Program-made: the position numbers and the translations under genes
In this document: positions 10,053 through 17,608 of the stretch, piece by piece
How the letters are laid out: each line of letters opens with the position of its first letter
Position numbering within the stretch: the first letter of the stretch is position 1
NCBI GenBank assembly: GCA_046309355.1
Contig: JBKCPL010000025.1
Span: forward strand, 1-24,313
DNA: 24,313 nucleotides
Direction of reading: 5' to 3'
Source of the DNA: CAYSBE01 sp046309355
GTDB lineage: Bacteria; Bacteroidota; Bacteroidia; UKL13-3
The notes under the pieces: generated by a model
The model's database searches: none
Seen by the model: only the letters and a program-made list of their open reading frames with translations
What the model was told of the DNA's origin: nothing

Positions 10053-10114
10053 CATCTTCACAACTTGCACACCGCGTCATGCAATTTTTACGGCAGGCAA
10101 TTCGTTTAATTGCA

Positions 10115-10122
10115 TATTTTTG
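10115..10122 (+). promoter_or_regulatory. -7 promoter box TATTTTTG upstream of porQ
   Basis: Exact match to TAnnTTTG. Its last G is 6 nt before the TTG codon at 10128, so that codon would lie at or beside the transcription start. No good -33 element was found. Confidence 0.45.
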
Positions 10123-10127
10123 ATGCA

Positions 10128-11174
10128 TTGACTAAACGCATACTACTTACTTTTTTACTGGCTGCAACCCACGTAGCATTTGCTCAAACGGGAGGCAATT
10201 CGGTGTACCGTTTTCTGGAGTTGCATCCGAATGCACGTGTAGCTTCATTGGGTGGACTGGCTATAGCTACTAAAGCTTCCGACATCAATCTGACGTTGCA
10301 AAATCCTTCCCTGCTATCGCCTGAAATGAATAATCAGGTAGCCTACAGCCATCTGTTTTTGTTTAGCGACATACAAGCCGGCTATGTGGCGTATGGAAAA
10401 CATATCGAACAGGTGGGTACGTTTTCGGCCGGCATTCACTATATCAGTTATGGAAACTTTACCCGCACAGCCGACAATGGCGAAAAAATAGGCACCTTTA
10501 CAGCCGGTGATTATTCATTCAATATAGGTTATGCACGTCAATTGGATAAGAACTTTTCCGTTGGCGGACAGGTTAAATTTATTTATTCATCGCTCGAAGC
10601 CTACACATCAACCGGAATAGCAGTAGATGCGGGGATAACTTACCACAACCCCGAGCGTTTACTCACCATTGCTGCAACAGTTAATAATGTAGGCACACAA
10701 CTAACAACCTACACCGAAAACACAAAAGAAGAGTTGCCATTAAGCGCCAATGTGGGCATAGCTAAAAAACTGGCCAATGCTCCCTTTCGGTTTACCTTAA
10801 CAGGCAAGCAACTAAACCGACCGGGCAAACTGCTGTACCAAAATCCGTTTCGTCCCGATGTACAAAAAGACCTGGAAACCGGTCAGACTATTGATGAAGA
10901 TTTGCATGCCGGCAAGCTCCTGCTGAGCCATATAAATGCCTCTACAGAATTGTTACTGGGCAAACATTTTTATTTTGCCGTGGGCTACAACTACCTGCGC
11001 AGGTGGGAAATGAAATTGCGCGATATGGCAGGCTCTGCAGGCTTTTCGTGGGGTTTTGGACTACGCATCAGTAAATTTCAACTGGCCTACGGCAGTGCCT
11101 CCTATTTTACCGGCAACAGCACCGATCACCTTTCCATCATTGTAAACATCAATGATTTCAGAAAGAAGAAATAA
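10128..11174 (+). CDS. porQ: Type IX secretion system outer-membrane protein PorQ
   Basis: A predicted outer-membrane beta-barrel that, in the known T9SS attachment complex (PorU, PorV, PorQ, PorZ), helps hold the surface machinery that anchors cargo. From TTG 10128 it is 348 residues: a signal peptide (MTKRILLTFLLAA...AFAQ), then NSVYRFLELHPNARVASLGG and alternating hydrophobic strands such as YNYLRRWEMKLRDMAGSAGF typical of the PorQ family. No ATG is in frame near the N-terminus. An in-frame TTG also exists at 10110, but it precedes the promoter box and would spoil the compact signal peptide, so 10128 is preferred. It is followed by cmk, a common Bacteroidota gene order. Confidence 0.85.
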   Translation: MTKRILLTFLLAATHVAFAQTGGNSVYRFLELHPNARVASLGGLAIATKASDINLTLQNPSLLSPEMNNQVAYSHLFLFSDIQAGYVAYGKHIEQVGTFSAGIHYISYGNFTRTADNGEKIGTFTAGDYSFNIGYARQLDKNFSVGGQVKFIYSSLEAYTSTGIAVDAGITYHNPERLLTIAATVNNVGTQLTTYTENTKEELPLSANVGIAKKLANAPFRFTLTGKQLNRPGKLLYQNPFRPDVQKDLETGQTIDEDLHAGKLLLSHINASTELLLGKHFYFAVGYNYLRRWEMKLRDMAGSAGFSWGFGLRISKFQLAYGSASYFTGNSTDHLSIIVNINDFRKKK

Positions 11175-11186
11175 CACGAATTTCAG

Positions 11187-11207
11187 GCATACCGCACATC
11201 TGTATGC
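11187..11207 (+). terminator. Hairpin after porQ, possible weak terminator
   Basis: GCATAC (11187-11192) and GTATGC (11202-11207) are exact reverse complements with a 9-nt loop, 12 nt after the porQ stop. A G-T and an A-T pair could extend the stem. Only a few T follow, so termination would be inefficient. Confidence 0.3.
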
Positions 11208-11275
11208 TTTACCCAAAAAACATTTTTCAAATCCCAAATCAGATGTAATTTGCGTTGCAGATAATTAGTATTGCC

Positions 11276-11965
11276 ATGCCCCGAATAATCATTGCCATTG
11301 ACGGATATTCATCGTGCGGAAAAAGCACACTGGCGAAGGAACTAGCCCGACACCTTGGATACCGCTATATTGATACCGGAGCCATGTACAGAGCCGTAAC
11401 GTTGTATTTTATCCGCAATCAAATTGATTTACACCATCCCGAACTCGTTAAAGGTGCATTGAAGCACATTGCCATCGATTTCAGAATTAAACCCGAAACC
11501 CAACAGCAGGAAACCTACCTGAACAATGAAAATATTGAACATGAAATACGTGTTAACCCAAGGGTGGCCAGTGTAGTAAGTGATGTGAGTGCCATCAGTG
11601 AGGTGCGCAGATTTTTAGTAACACAACAGCAGGCGTTGGGTAAAGAAAAAGGGATAGTGATGGATGGAAGAGATATTGGTACGGTGGTATTTCCCGAAGC
11701 AGAAATCAAACTTTTTGTTACCGCACAGCCGCACATCAGAGCGCAGCGAAGGCTTGACGAACTTACTTCAAAAGACCAGCATACCACCTTTGATGAAGTA
11801 CTGGCAAACCTAACCAAGCGCGACCACATCGATTCAACAAGGGAAGACAGTCCGCTGAAACAGGCCGATGACGCCATACTGCTGGATAACTCAGCCATGA
11901 ACCGTGAGGAGCAATTCCGTTTTGCGCTGGATATTATCACTAAAAAAATACACGCTACGGCATAA
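11276..11965 (+). CDS. cmk: Cytidylate kinase
   Basis: Phosphorylates CMP and dCMP with ATP in pyrimidine nucleotide salvage and synthesis; cytoplasmic. 229 residues, the normal length for a stand-alone enzyme. Motifs: P-loop GYSSCGKST (10-18), YIDTGAMYRA (31-40), DGRDIGT (130-136), an arginine-rich lid RAQRRLDEL (155-163) and RDHIDSTREDSPL (182-194). The start is ATG 11276; the frame also extends to a TTG at 11255, but the family begins at the beta strand IIIAIDG, which fits the ATG. It lies about 100 bp after porQ in the same orientation and faces efp. Confidence 0.96.
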   Translation: MPRIIIAIDGYSSCGKSTLAKELARHLGYRYIDTGAMYRAVTLYFIRNQIDLHHPELVKGALKHIAIDFRIKPETQQQETYLNNENIEHEIRVNPRVASVVSDVSAISEVRRFLVTQQQALGKEKGIVMDGRDIGTVVFPEAEIKLFVTAQPHIRAQRRLDELTSKDQHTTFDEVLANLTKRDHIDSTREDSPLKQADDAILLDNSAMNREEQFRFALDIITKKIHATA

Positions 11966-11994
11966 AAAAATCCCGAACACTTTCGTATCCGGGA
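11964..11994 (-). terminator. Intrinsic terminator between efp and cmk
   Basis: Read on the minus strand: TCCCG stem (pairing 11971-11975 with 11990-11994), extended by further pairs with two mismatches, a 4-nt loop at 11981-11984, then seven T from 11970 to 11964. This serves efp (stop at 12018). The same hairpin follows the cmk stop on the plus strand but lacks a T-run there. The T-run overlaps the last two bases of the cmk stop codon. Confidence 0.75.
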
Positions 11995-12017
11995 CTTATG
12001 TATTCGGTTGTATACTT

Positions 12018-12581
12018 TTATTCTTTTACACGCTCTACATAATCGCCTGTGCGCGTATCTACTTTTACTTTATCGCCCACGTTGCAAAAAAGCGGCACCA
12101 TTACTTCGGCTCCATTTTCGAGTGTGGCAGCCTTCAGTGTATTTGTTGCTGTATCACCTCTCACTCCGGGTTCGGTATAGCTTACTTCCATAATAACGAA
12201 TGTAGGTGGCTCCGCTCCTATCGGCTCATCTCCCTCAAACGATACTTTAACTATCATTTCTTCTTTTAAGAAACGTGCTGCATCACCAAACATGCTTTCA
12301 CTTACATATATCTGTTCGTAGGATTGAGGATCCATTAGTACCAGATTCGTTCCGTCTTTATACAGGTATTGCATTTCTTTAAACTCTACACGCACCATTT
12401 CTACACTTTCACCTGCACGAAAGCGGTGTTCCATTTGTTTACCCGTTTTCACATTGCGCACCACTACCTGATAAAAAGCGCGTAGGTTACCCGGTGTACG
12501 ATGCTGATATTCCATTACCTGACAGAGTTCACCATTGTAGCGGATAAAACATCCTTTAAATAAATCGCCTGTATTTGCCAT
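12018..12581 (-). CDS. efp: Translation elongation factor P
   Basis: EF-P binds the ribosome between the P and E sites and relieves stalling at polyproline stretches. 187 residues, full length for the family: KOW-like N-terminal domain (GDLFKGCFIRYNGELCQV), central OB domain and C-terminal OB domain ending GDKVKVDTRTGDYVERVKE. The loop that reaches the peptidyl-transferase centre reads HRTPGNLRAF (27-36). The tip position, Lys in E. coli (PGKGQAF), is Asn32 here, so lysylation or rhamnosylation of the known kinds cannot occur at that residue. ATG 12581 gives the usual N-terminus. It lies 44 bp downstream of the serine hydrolase gene on the same strand. Confidence 0.95.
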   Translation of the reverse strand: MANTGDLFKGCFIRYNGELCQVMEYQHRTPGNLRAFYQVVVRNVKTGKQMEHRFRAGESVEMVRVEFKEMQYLYKDGTNLVLMDPQSYEQIYVSESMFGDAARFLKEEMIVKVSFEGDEPIGAEPPTFVIMEVSYTEPGVRGDTATNTLKAATLENGAEVMVPLFCNVGDKVKVDTRTGDYVERVKE

Positions 12582-12610
12582 AACTGTTTTTAATGAGGGC
12601 GCGAAAATGC

Positions 12611-12635
12611 AAAAAATCAGCGGTATTACAAACCG
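12611..12635 (-). terminator. Possible weak terminator after the T9SS hydrolase gene
   Basis: On the minus strand CGGT (12635-12632), a 7-nt loop and ACCG (12624-12621) are followed by CTGA and six T (12616-12611). The stem is only 4 bp and includes the region of the stop codon, so this is tentative. Confidence 0.25.
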
Positions 12636-13945
12636 GCCTGTTTTTGCAGCATCAGCTTTCGGTTTAGCACACCACGAGTGGTTGTTATATGTACATAAAA
12701 TACCGATTGAGCTAAGCTGCTCGCCACATCGGTTAAATCCAATTCAGTTACTCCCTGTTGTGCGCTATAAACTACCTTGCCCTGCACATCGGTGATGCTA
12801 ATGGATTCTATTTCCTCCTTTTGCAATCCGCTTATGGTTACTTTACCTGTAGCGGGATTCGGATACAGTTGTATACCTGCATCTGCAAACACATCCTGAA
12901 CAGCGCTTGGCGATTTGCACATGATTTTATTCAGCTCTCGCCAAATCAAGGTATCGAGCACTACCGGAACTGGCGATAGGTCAGACGACTCGCCCATACG
13001 CACCACCACCAGCTTCATGGATGGTACAATGTGCAGTTTCTGGTCGTTTTTGCCCAGTGCTGCGATTAAATCATCAGGTGCATTCGGAAAAAGTTTGCCG
13101 GTAAATTTAAATGCCGAACCGGGCAGCATGTACGATGATTTCCCATTCAGCCACCACAGGTAACCGTATGCCTGATTGAGTGTCTGAGAGGTATTCACCA
13201 TCTGGTTAAAATACGATGTGTCACGCAGAATCGTGTCGGCCGACCAGCGTCCTTTATTCAGTATGAGTGACCCGAAACGTGCCATTGCTCGCGGTCGCGA
13301 ATAAAACACCCCATCTAACCACACCCCTCCTGTTCCTATTTTCTGATTCAGGCGTGAGGATGTGAACTGCTGCAATGTTAGCCCGCTGGCCGATTCAATG
13401 ACATCCTGCAACAGCAAATAGGGTGCATTGTGATAATACCATTGCGTACCTGCATCTGCTTTGTATTTGAGGCACGTGGGCTGCTTGCAGTCCTGATCGG
13501 GAACGTTGTAGTCCAAACCTGTTGTCATGGTTAGCTGATTCCATACCGTAATCAGCCTTTCTTTATTCGGTGGGCAGGTTGTCCATCCTGCTCCCAGGTA
13601 TTTAGATGTAGTATCGTTCAGATTCAGCTTACCTTCCTGTTGTGCTATACCTGCCAAAAAAGCGGTGACTGTTTTGCCTGCCGATGCCCAGTACCATAAT
13701 GAATCGGCAGTGAAGGAACCAAAGTAGCGTTCCATTACTATTTTACCGTCTTTTAAAACGATAAAGGCTTTGGTTTTGTAATCGGCCAGTATGCGGTAAA
13801 GCGTATCGATGCGCTGCGTACACCAGCCAAGTTGAGCCGGACTAAGCGTATCCCATGCAGCTGAACCATTGGGCGGAAAATAATAGGGCTGTGCACGTGT
13901 GTAAAATGCAAGTGCAACAAAAATCAGCAGGAGTAATTTTTTCAT
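12626..13945 (-). CDS. Secreted beta-lactamase-family serine hydrolase with T9SS sorting domain
   Basis: Class C beta-lactamase/esterase fold (PF00144 type), 439 residues from ATG 13945. The frame runs 10 codons further upstream, but only the inner ATG gives a clean signal peptide (MKKLLLLIFVALAFYTRAQ). Catalytic motifs: SxxK as SAGK (88-91), preceded by WYWA; YxN as YHN (171-173). The last ~75 residues are a T9SS type A sorting domain: IQLYPNPATGKVTISG, then SITDVQGKVVYS, and a basic end NRKLMLQKQAGL. The protein should therefore be exported by T9SS and anchored or released at the surface. Four cysteines near 124-158 may form disulfides. The substrate is unknown; families of this fold include esterases, D-aminopeptidases and 6-aminohexanoate hydrolases. 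Confidence 0.9.
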   Translation of the reverse strand: MKKLLLLIFVALAFYTRAQPYYFPPNGSAAWDTLSPAQLGWCTQRIDTLYRILADYKTKAFIVLKDGKIVMERYFGSFTADSLWYWASAGKTVTAFLAGIAQQEGKLNLNDTTSKYLGAGWTTCPPNKERLITVWNQLTMTTGLDYNVPDQDCKQPTCLKYKADAGTQWYYHNAPYLLLQDVIESASGLTLQQFTSSRLNQKIGTGGVWLDGVFYSRPRAMARFGSLILNKGRWSADTILRDTSYFNQMVNTSQTLNQAYGYLWWLNGKSSYMLPGSAFKFTGKLFPNAPDDLIAALGKNDQKLHIVPSMKLVVVRMGESSDLSPVPVVLDTLIWRELNKIMCKSPSAVQDVFADAGIQLYPNPATGKVTISGLQKEEIESISITDVQGKVVYSAQQGVTELDLTDVASSLAQSVFYVHITTTRGVLNRKLMLQKQAGL

Positions 13946-13952
13946 CGTAAAA

Positions 13953-13960
13953 CAAATTTG
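13953..13960 (-). promoter_or_regulatory. Possible -7 box CAAATTTG of the T9SS hydrolase gene
   Basis: On the minus strand CAAATTTG differs from TAnnTTTG only in its first base and ends 8 nt before ATG 13945. The octamer is a perfect palindrome and sits in a 77-bp spacer between two divergent genes, so its direction is ambiguous. Confidence 0.35.
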
Positions 13961-14022
13961 CGGCTTTGATTCCATAAATCGTGTAAGGTTTACCGAATTG
14001 TTTTGTTTTTTGCAGACCGTAA

Positions 14023-15171
14023 ATGTTTAAACGCACACACTACGATATCGTTATATGCGGGGCTGGCCCTGCAGGGTCCATGGCAGCACTTGCGCTAAAA
14101 AAATCAGGCTTGCATGTGGCGTTGACGGATGCCGCTACTTTTCCGCGCGATAAAATTTGTGGTGACTCCATTAGCTCCGTCAATAAGCGCATCCTGCGTG
14201 AAGTGAATCCTGATCTGGAAACAGACTTACTTGATTTTTCTGCGAAAAGTAACATCACTCAGGCACGCTTGTTCAGCCCAGAATTTCGTGCACTGCAAGT
14301 CTCTTTTAAAAAAACAGGACACTGCATCAGGCGAATTGATTTTGACAACTGGCTGTTTCAGCATGCACGCCAATCGGGATGTGATGTGTATGAAAATGCA
14401 CGGCTGAAAGAAATAGAGCCAAACGATAAAGGATATACGCTGACGTATACCAATGGAAATAAAATTAACGCATCGGTAGTAATCGGCTGCGATGGTGCAC
14501 ACTCCGTAGTGGCAAAAAAACTGGCCGGATTTAAGGTAGATAAACACCACTATTCGGGTGCCGTTCGTCAGTACTATAAAAATGTAGCAGGCAATGACGG
14601 CAACACACTGGAGGTTTACTTTCTGAAAGATTATCTACCCGGTTACTTTTGGATTTTTCCGCTCAGCGATAATACAGCCAATGTTGGATTTGGCATGCTC
14701 AGCCAAACCATTGCTGATAATAAAATCGATTTGAAAAAATCTATTCACCGCATCATCCATAATATACCGCAGGTAGCCGAACGGTTTAAGGATGCCACAC
14801 CGCTTGAGCAACCCATTGGGTTCGGATTGCCGCTGGGGTCTAAAAAATACTGCATCAGCGGAAATCGCTTTATGCTGTGCGGGGATGCCGCATCGCTGAT
14901 CGATCCGTTCAGTGGTGAAGGAATTGAAACAGCTATGGAAAGCGGAAAATTTGCAGCCGAACAGGCAGTAAACTGTTTTGCTGCAAACAGGTTTGATGCT
15001 GAGTTTATGTATGGGTACGATGAACGGGTGTACAAAAAAATGTGGCCCAACTTCCGAAATCATTACCTGCTGCAACGAATACTAGGGAATCGAACACGAT
15101 TAATAAACACCTTGATTCGTGTGGGGAATATTCCGTGGGTAAATAAACAAATACCAAAACTCTTCTATTAA
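14023..15171 (+). CDS. FAD-dependent oxidoreductase, geranylgeranyl reductase family
   Basis: A flavoprotein of the geranylgeranyl reductase / aromatic hydroxylase superfamily, 382 residues. Motifs: dinucleotide-binding GAGPAG (13-18), FPRDKICGD (40-48), the second flavin motif GCDGAHS (155-161), and GDAASLIDPFSGEGIETAM (287-305), which contacts FAD. Members reduce prenyl double bonds of lipids or quinones, or act as monooxygenases; the substrate cannot be read here. No membrane helix is apparent. ATG 14023 directly precedes the beta strand YDIVICGAG. It heads a run of four closely packed plus-strand genes and is divergent from the T9SS hydrolase. Confidence 0.85.
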   Translation: MFKRTHYDIVICGAGPAGSMAALALKKSGLHVALTDAATFPRDKICGDSISSVNKRILREVNPDLETDLLDFSAKSNITQARLFSPEFRALQVSFKKTGHCIRRIDFDNWLFQHARQSGCDVYENARLKEIEPNDKGYTLTYTNGNKINASVVIGCDGAHSVVAKKLAGFKVDKHHYSGAVRQYYKNVAGNDGNTLEVYFLKDYLPGYFWIFPLSDNTANVGFGMLSQTIADNKIDLKKSIHRIIHNIPQVAERFKDATPLEQPIGFGLPLGSKKYCISGNRFMLCGDAASLIDPFSGEGIETAMESGKFAAEQAVNCFAANRFDAEFMYGYDERVYKKMWPNFRNHYLLQRILGNRTRLINTLIRVGNIPWVNKQIPKLFY

Positions 15172-15175
15172 TTTG
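15168..15175 (+). promoter_or_regulatory. Possible -7 box TTAATTTG before the second hydrolase gene
   Basis: One mismatch to TAnnTTTG, ending 9 nt before ATG 15184 and overlapping the stop codon of the upstream gene. It could give an internal leaderless transcript; equally it may be chance in a 12-bp gap. Confidence 0.25.
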
Positions 15176-15183
15176 AACCTGCT

Positions 15184-16260
15184 ATGTGGAAGAAAGTATT
15201 ACTCATCATCGGCATACTGCTGGCCATATTTTTACTGGGCATAGGCTGGGCCACCTACTACTTTTACCCAAGTGCCGATCGTGTATTGAAGTTTGTTAAA
15301 AAGCATCCTGAAAAATCGGCCATACATGTTTTGTACAATAACCGCGTGCTTATATCGCAACATGCCGATACGGTTATGCCACTGGCCAGTGCTGTTAAAA
15401 CCATCATTGCCATTGAGTTTGCTTACAGCGCTGCCTACGCACTGATTGATACAGCTGCACGAATTGATACGCTAGAACTTGACCGCTTTTATGTACCCGA
15501 AACCGATGGAGGAGCACATGCTGCATGGATGGACCACATGCGCGAACACAAGCTGTTGCAAAACGGAACGGTGAGTCTGTATGCTGTTGCCAAAGGCATG
15601 ATGCAGTACAGCTCCAATGCCAATTCCGAATACCTGATGGACATATTGGGATTGACTCGAATAAATGCTCGTATAGATTCGCTAGGCATACTGGCTCATC
15701 AGCCTCTTTATCCTTTTGTGGCGGCATTGTTTGTTTGCCAGAATACACAGCGCAAGGATCATAAAACCTACGAAAACGATTTGCGTGCCATGAGCATGAA
15801 TGAATACCGTGCTGCCTGCCTAGCCTACCACGATTCGCTTAAAAACAATCCGCAGTTCAAAAACAGTTTTGTTCAAAGTGAAATGGATTTGAGTATTCAA
15901 AAAATCTGGTCGCAGCGATTGCCCGGAAGTTCGTGCCGCGAATATGCGCAGCTGATGCAAAAAATAAACAGCGATTCCGCTTTTACCGAACCCGTATATG
16001 CTACTGTTCGAAGTTTGATGGATTGGCCTTCGTCCTCCTTCCGAAGATTCGGAAGAAAAGGAGGATCAACCGCTACCGTGCTTACCGATGCCTGCTATGC
16101 TACCGATATGCAAAACAATACAACCGAGTTGGCCGTTTTCTTTAATAACCTGACCGTATTAGAAAATTTAAAACTGCAAATGAGCCTTGTTGAGTTTGAA
16201 AAGCGTATAATGCAGGACAGCAGTTTTCGTACCCAATTAATCAATCAACTTAACCCATGA
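15184..16260 (+). CDS. Membrane-anchored serine hydrolase of the class A beta-lactamase fold
   Basis: 358 residues. An N-terminal transmembrane segment (about 5-27, VLLIIGILLAIFLLGIGWATYYF) would place the enzyme domain in the periplasm. Active-site motifs of the penicillin-recognising fold are present: SxxK as SAVK (69-72), SxN as SSN (143-145) and a KTG-like KGGS (292-295). I do not see the ExxLN motif that carries the deacylating Glu of class A beta-lactamases, so an esterase, DD-peptidase-like or other hydrolase role is more likely than antibiotic resistance. It begins 12 nt after the flavoprotein gene, and its TGA overlaps the start of the next gene (ATGA), so the two are probably translationally coupled. 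Confidence 0.8.
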   Translation: MWKKVLLIIGILLAIFLLGIGWATYYFYPSADRVLKFVKKHPEKSAIHVLYNNRVLISQHADTVMPLASAVKTIIAIEFAYSAAYALIDTAARIDTLELDRFYVPETDGGAHAAWMDHMREHKLLQNGTVSLYAVAKGMMQYSSNANSEYLMDILGLTRINARIDSLGILAHQPLYPFVAALFVCQNTQRKDHKTYENDLRAMSMNEYRAACLAYHDSLKNNPQFKNSFVQSEMDLSIQKIWSQRLPGSSCREYAQLMQKINSDSAFTEPVYATVRSLMDWPSSSFRRFGRKGGSTATVLTDACYATDMQNNTTELAVFFNNLTVLENLKLQMSLVEFEKRIMQDSSFRTQLINQLNP

Positions 16261-16811
16261 CATTTAGAATTTACACCAAAACAGGCGATACAGGCGAAAC
16301 ATCACTGATAGGCGGCATACGTGTGCCTAAGCACCATCTGCGCATTGAAAGCTACGGAACCATTGACGAACTTAATTCCTACATCGGATTAATTTTAGAC
16401 TCCCTTAACCGCGATGCTAAATACAGCACACTGCTCGAAATACAGGATAGGTTATTTACCATAGGTGCCGTGCTGGCAAGCGACCCCGAAAAGTCGAAAA
16501 TGAAAATACCTGATTTGCACGATGCCGATATAACCGTACTGGAAAAAGCCATTGATGAAATGGACGATTCGTTGCCTGCTCTCAAAAGCTTTATTCTGCC
16601 GGGTGGAACTGTAGCAGCTTCGCATGTGCATGTGGCACGTTGTATATGCCGCAGAGCTGAGCGCTTGGTAGTGTATCTAACTACTACTACTGAAGTACCT
16701 GAGATCATTATCAGGTACCTGAACCGCTTAAGCGATTACCTGTTTACACTGGCCCGTAAAATAGTGCACGATGCAGGTGCCGATGAAATACCCTGGAAAC
16801 CGCGTATGTAA
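16257..16811 (+). CDS. Cob(I)yrinic acid a,c-diamide / cob(I)alamin adenosyltransferase, PduO type
   Basis: Transfers the adenosyl group of ATP to cob(I)alamin, giving adenosylcobalamin; cytoplasmic, trimeric in the known family. 184 residues, full length. Motifs: the N-terminal ATP-binding TKTGDTGETSLIGG (7-20), SYGTIDELNSYIG (32-44), ILPGGT (113-118), HVARCICRRAER (125-136) and NRLSDYLFTLAR (156-167). The start ATG overlaps the stop of the upstream hydrolase by 4 nt. No cobalamin riboswitch was noticed upstream, and the gene seems carried in an unrelated operon. Confidence 0.93.
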   Translation: MTFRIYTKTGDTGETSLIGGIRVPKHHLRIESYGTIDELNSYIGLILDSLNRDAKYSTLLEIQDRLFTIGAVLASDPEKSKMKIPDLHDADITVLEKAIDEMDDSLPALKSFILPGGTVAASHVHVARCICRRAERLVVYLTTTTEVPEIIIRYLNRLSDYLFTLARKIVHDAGADEIPWKPRM

Positions 16812-16817
16812 ACATAC

Positions 16818-17591
16818 ATGCTACACCTGAATTTTAAAACATACGGAAGCGGTGAGCACACGCTTATCATTATTCATGGTTTTCTGGGCTCGCTTGATAA
16901 CTGGCATACGCTGGCCACACGCTGGGGCGAAGCCGGCATTCAGGTTTTTTCGCTGGATATGCGAAATCACGGAAAATCGCCACACACCCATACACATAGC
17001 ATTGACGATATGGTGCAGGACGTGGTGGATTTCATGCAGCAGCAACACCTTTCATCAGCTACGCTGCTGGGCCACTCTATGGGTGGCAAAGTGGCTATGC
17101 AGTGTGCACTCAATCATCCCGGGTTAGTAGAAAAACTGATTGTTGCCGATATGGCACCACGGGCTTACCGCCATGGACACGATGATGTGTTTAAGGCCAT
17201 ACAAAATATTGACTTGTCGGCTGTGCAATCGCGCAAAGAAGCAGAAGATGCCATGAAACCCTACCTGGGTGATTTCGGAACGCGTCAGTTTATACTTAAA
17301 AATCTGGAACGTACAGATAGCGGTCACTACAGCTGGAAATTCAACCTTACCACGCTGTTGCACGAGTACGAAGAAATACTAAAACCCATTGACAGTGTAA
17401 CCACCTATAGCCATCCTGCCTTGTTCCTGAAAGGTGAGCTGTCAGTGTATATCAAAGACACGGATAGGGAACATATACTCAAATTGTTTCCGCTGGCAAA
17501 AGTGGTATCTGTTTCGCAAGCCGGACATTGGCTGCATGCCGACCAACCCGAAATATTTTTTAAGTATGTACATGATTTTGTGACAGATTGA
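16818..17591 (+). CDS. Alpha/beta hydrolase (YbfF-like esterase group)
   Basis: 257 residues, no signal peptide, cytoplasmic. The oxyanion region HGFLGS (20-25) is followed by NWH, as in YbfF-like esterases. The nucleophile elbow is GHSMGG (85-90, Ser87), DMRNHGKSP (48-56) precedes it, and the catalytic His is in AGHWLHADQPE near residue 240. The acid residue is not assigned with certainty. It starts 6 nt after the adenosyltransferase gene, so it is probably in the same operon. The physiological ester or thioester substrate is unknown. Confidence 0.85.
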   Translation: MLHLNFKTYGSGEHTLIIIHGFLGSLDNWHTLATRWGEAGIQVFSLDMRNHGKSPHTHTHSIDDMVQDVVDFMQQQHLSSATLLGHSMGGKVAMQCALNHPGLVEKLIVADMAPRAYRHGHDDVFKAIQNIDLSAVQSRKEAEDAMKPYLGDFGTRQFILKNLERTDSGHYSWKFNLTTLLHEYEEILKPIDSVTTYSHPALFLKGELSVYIKDTDREHILKLFPLAKVVSVSQAGHWLHADQPEIFFKYVHDFVTD

Positions 17592-17593
17592 TA

Positions 17594-17601
17594 TAGATTT
17601 G
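17594..17601 (+). promoter_or_regulatory. -7 promoter box TAGATTTG of the MarR gene
   Basis: Exact match to TAnnTTTG. Its last G is 8 nt before the ATG at 17609, which predicts transcription starting at or within a base or two of the start codon. A TTTG at 17577-17580 lies upstream but at a shorter spacing than the usual -33 element. Confidence 0.5.
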
Positions 17602-17608
17602 TTTTACC

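Noticed and set aside
10110..10127. A TTG at 10110 as the porQ start
   Set aside because: It lies upstream of the likely transcription start and would put acidic HIFDAL residues ahead of the signal peptide; TTG 10128 gives a standard signal peptide.
14040..15075. Minus-strand frames of 72-146 codons inside the flavoprotein gene, and similar antisense frames inside other genes
   Set aside because: They oppose genes with clear catalytic motifs and show no domain, signal or start context of their own.
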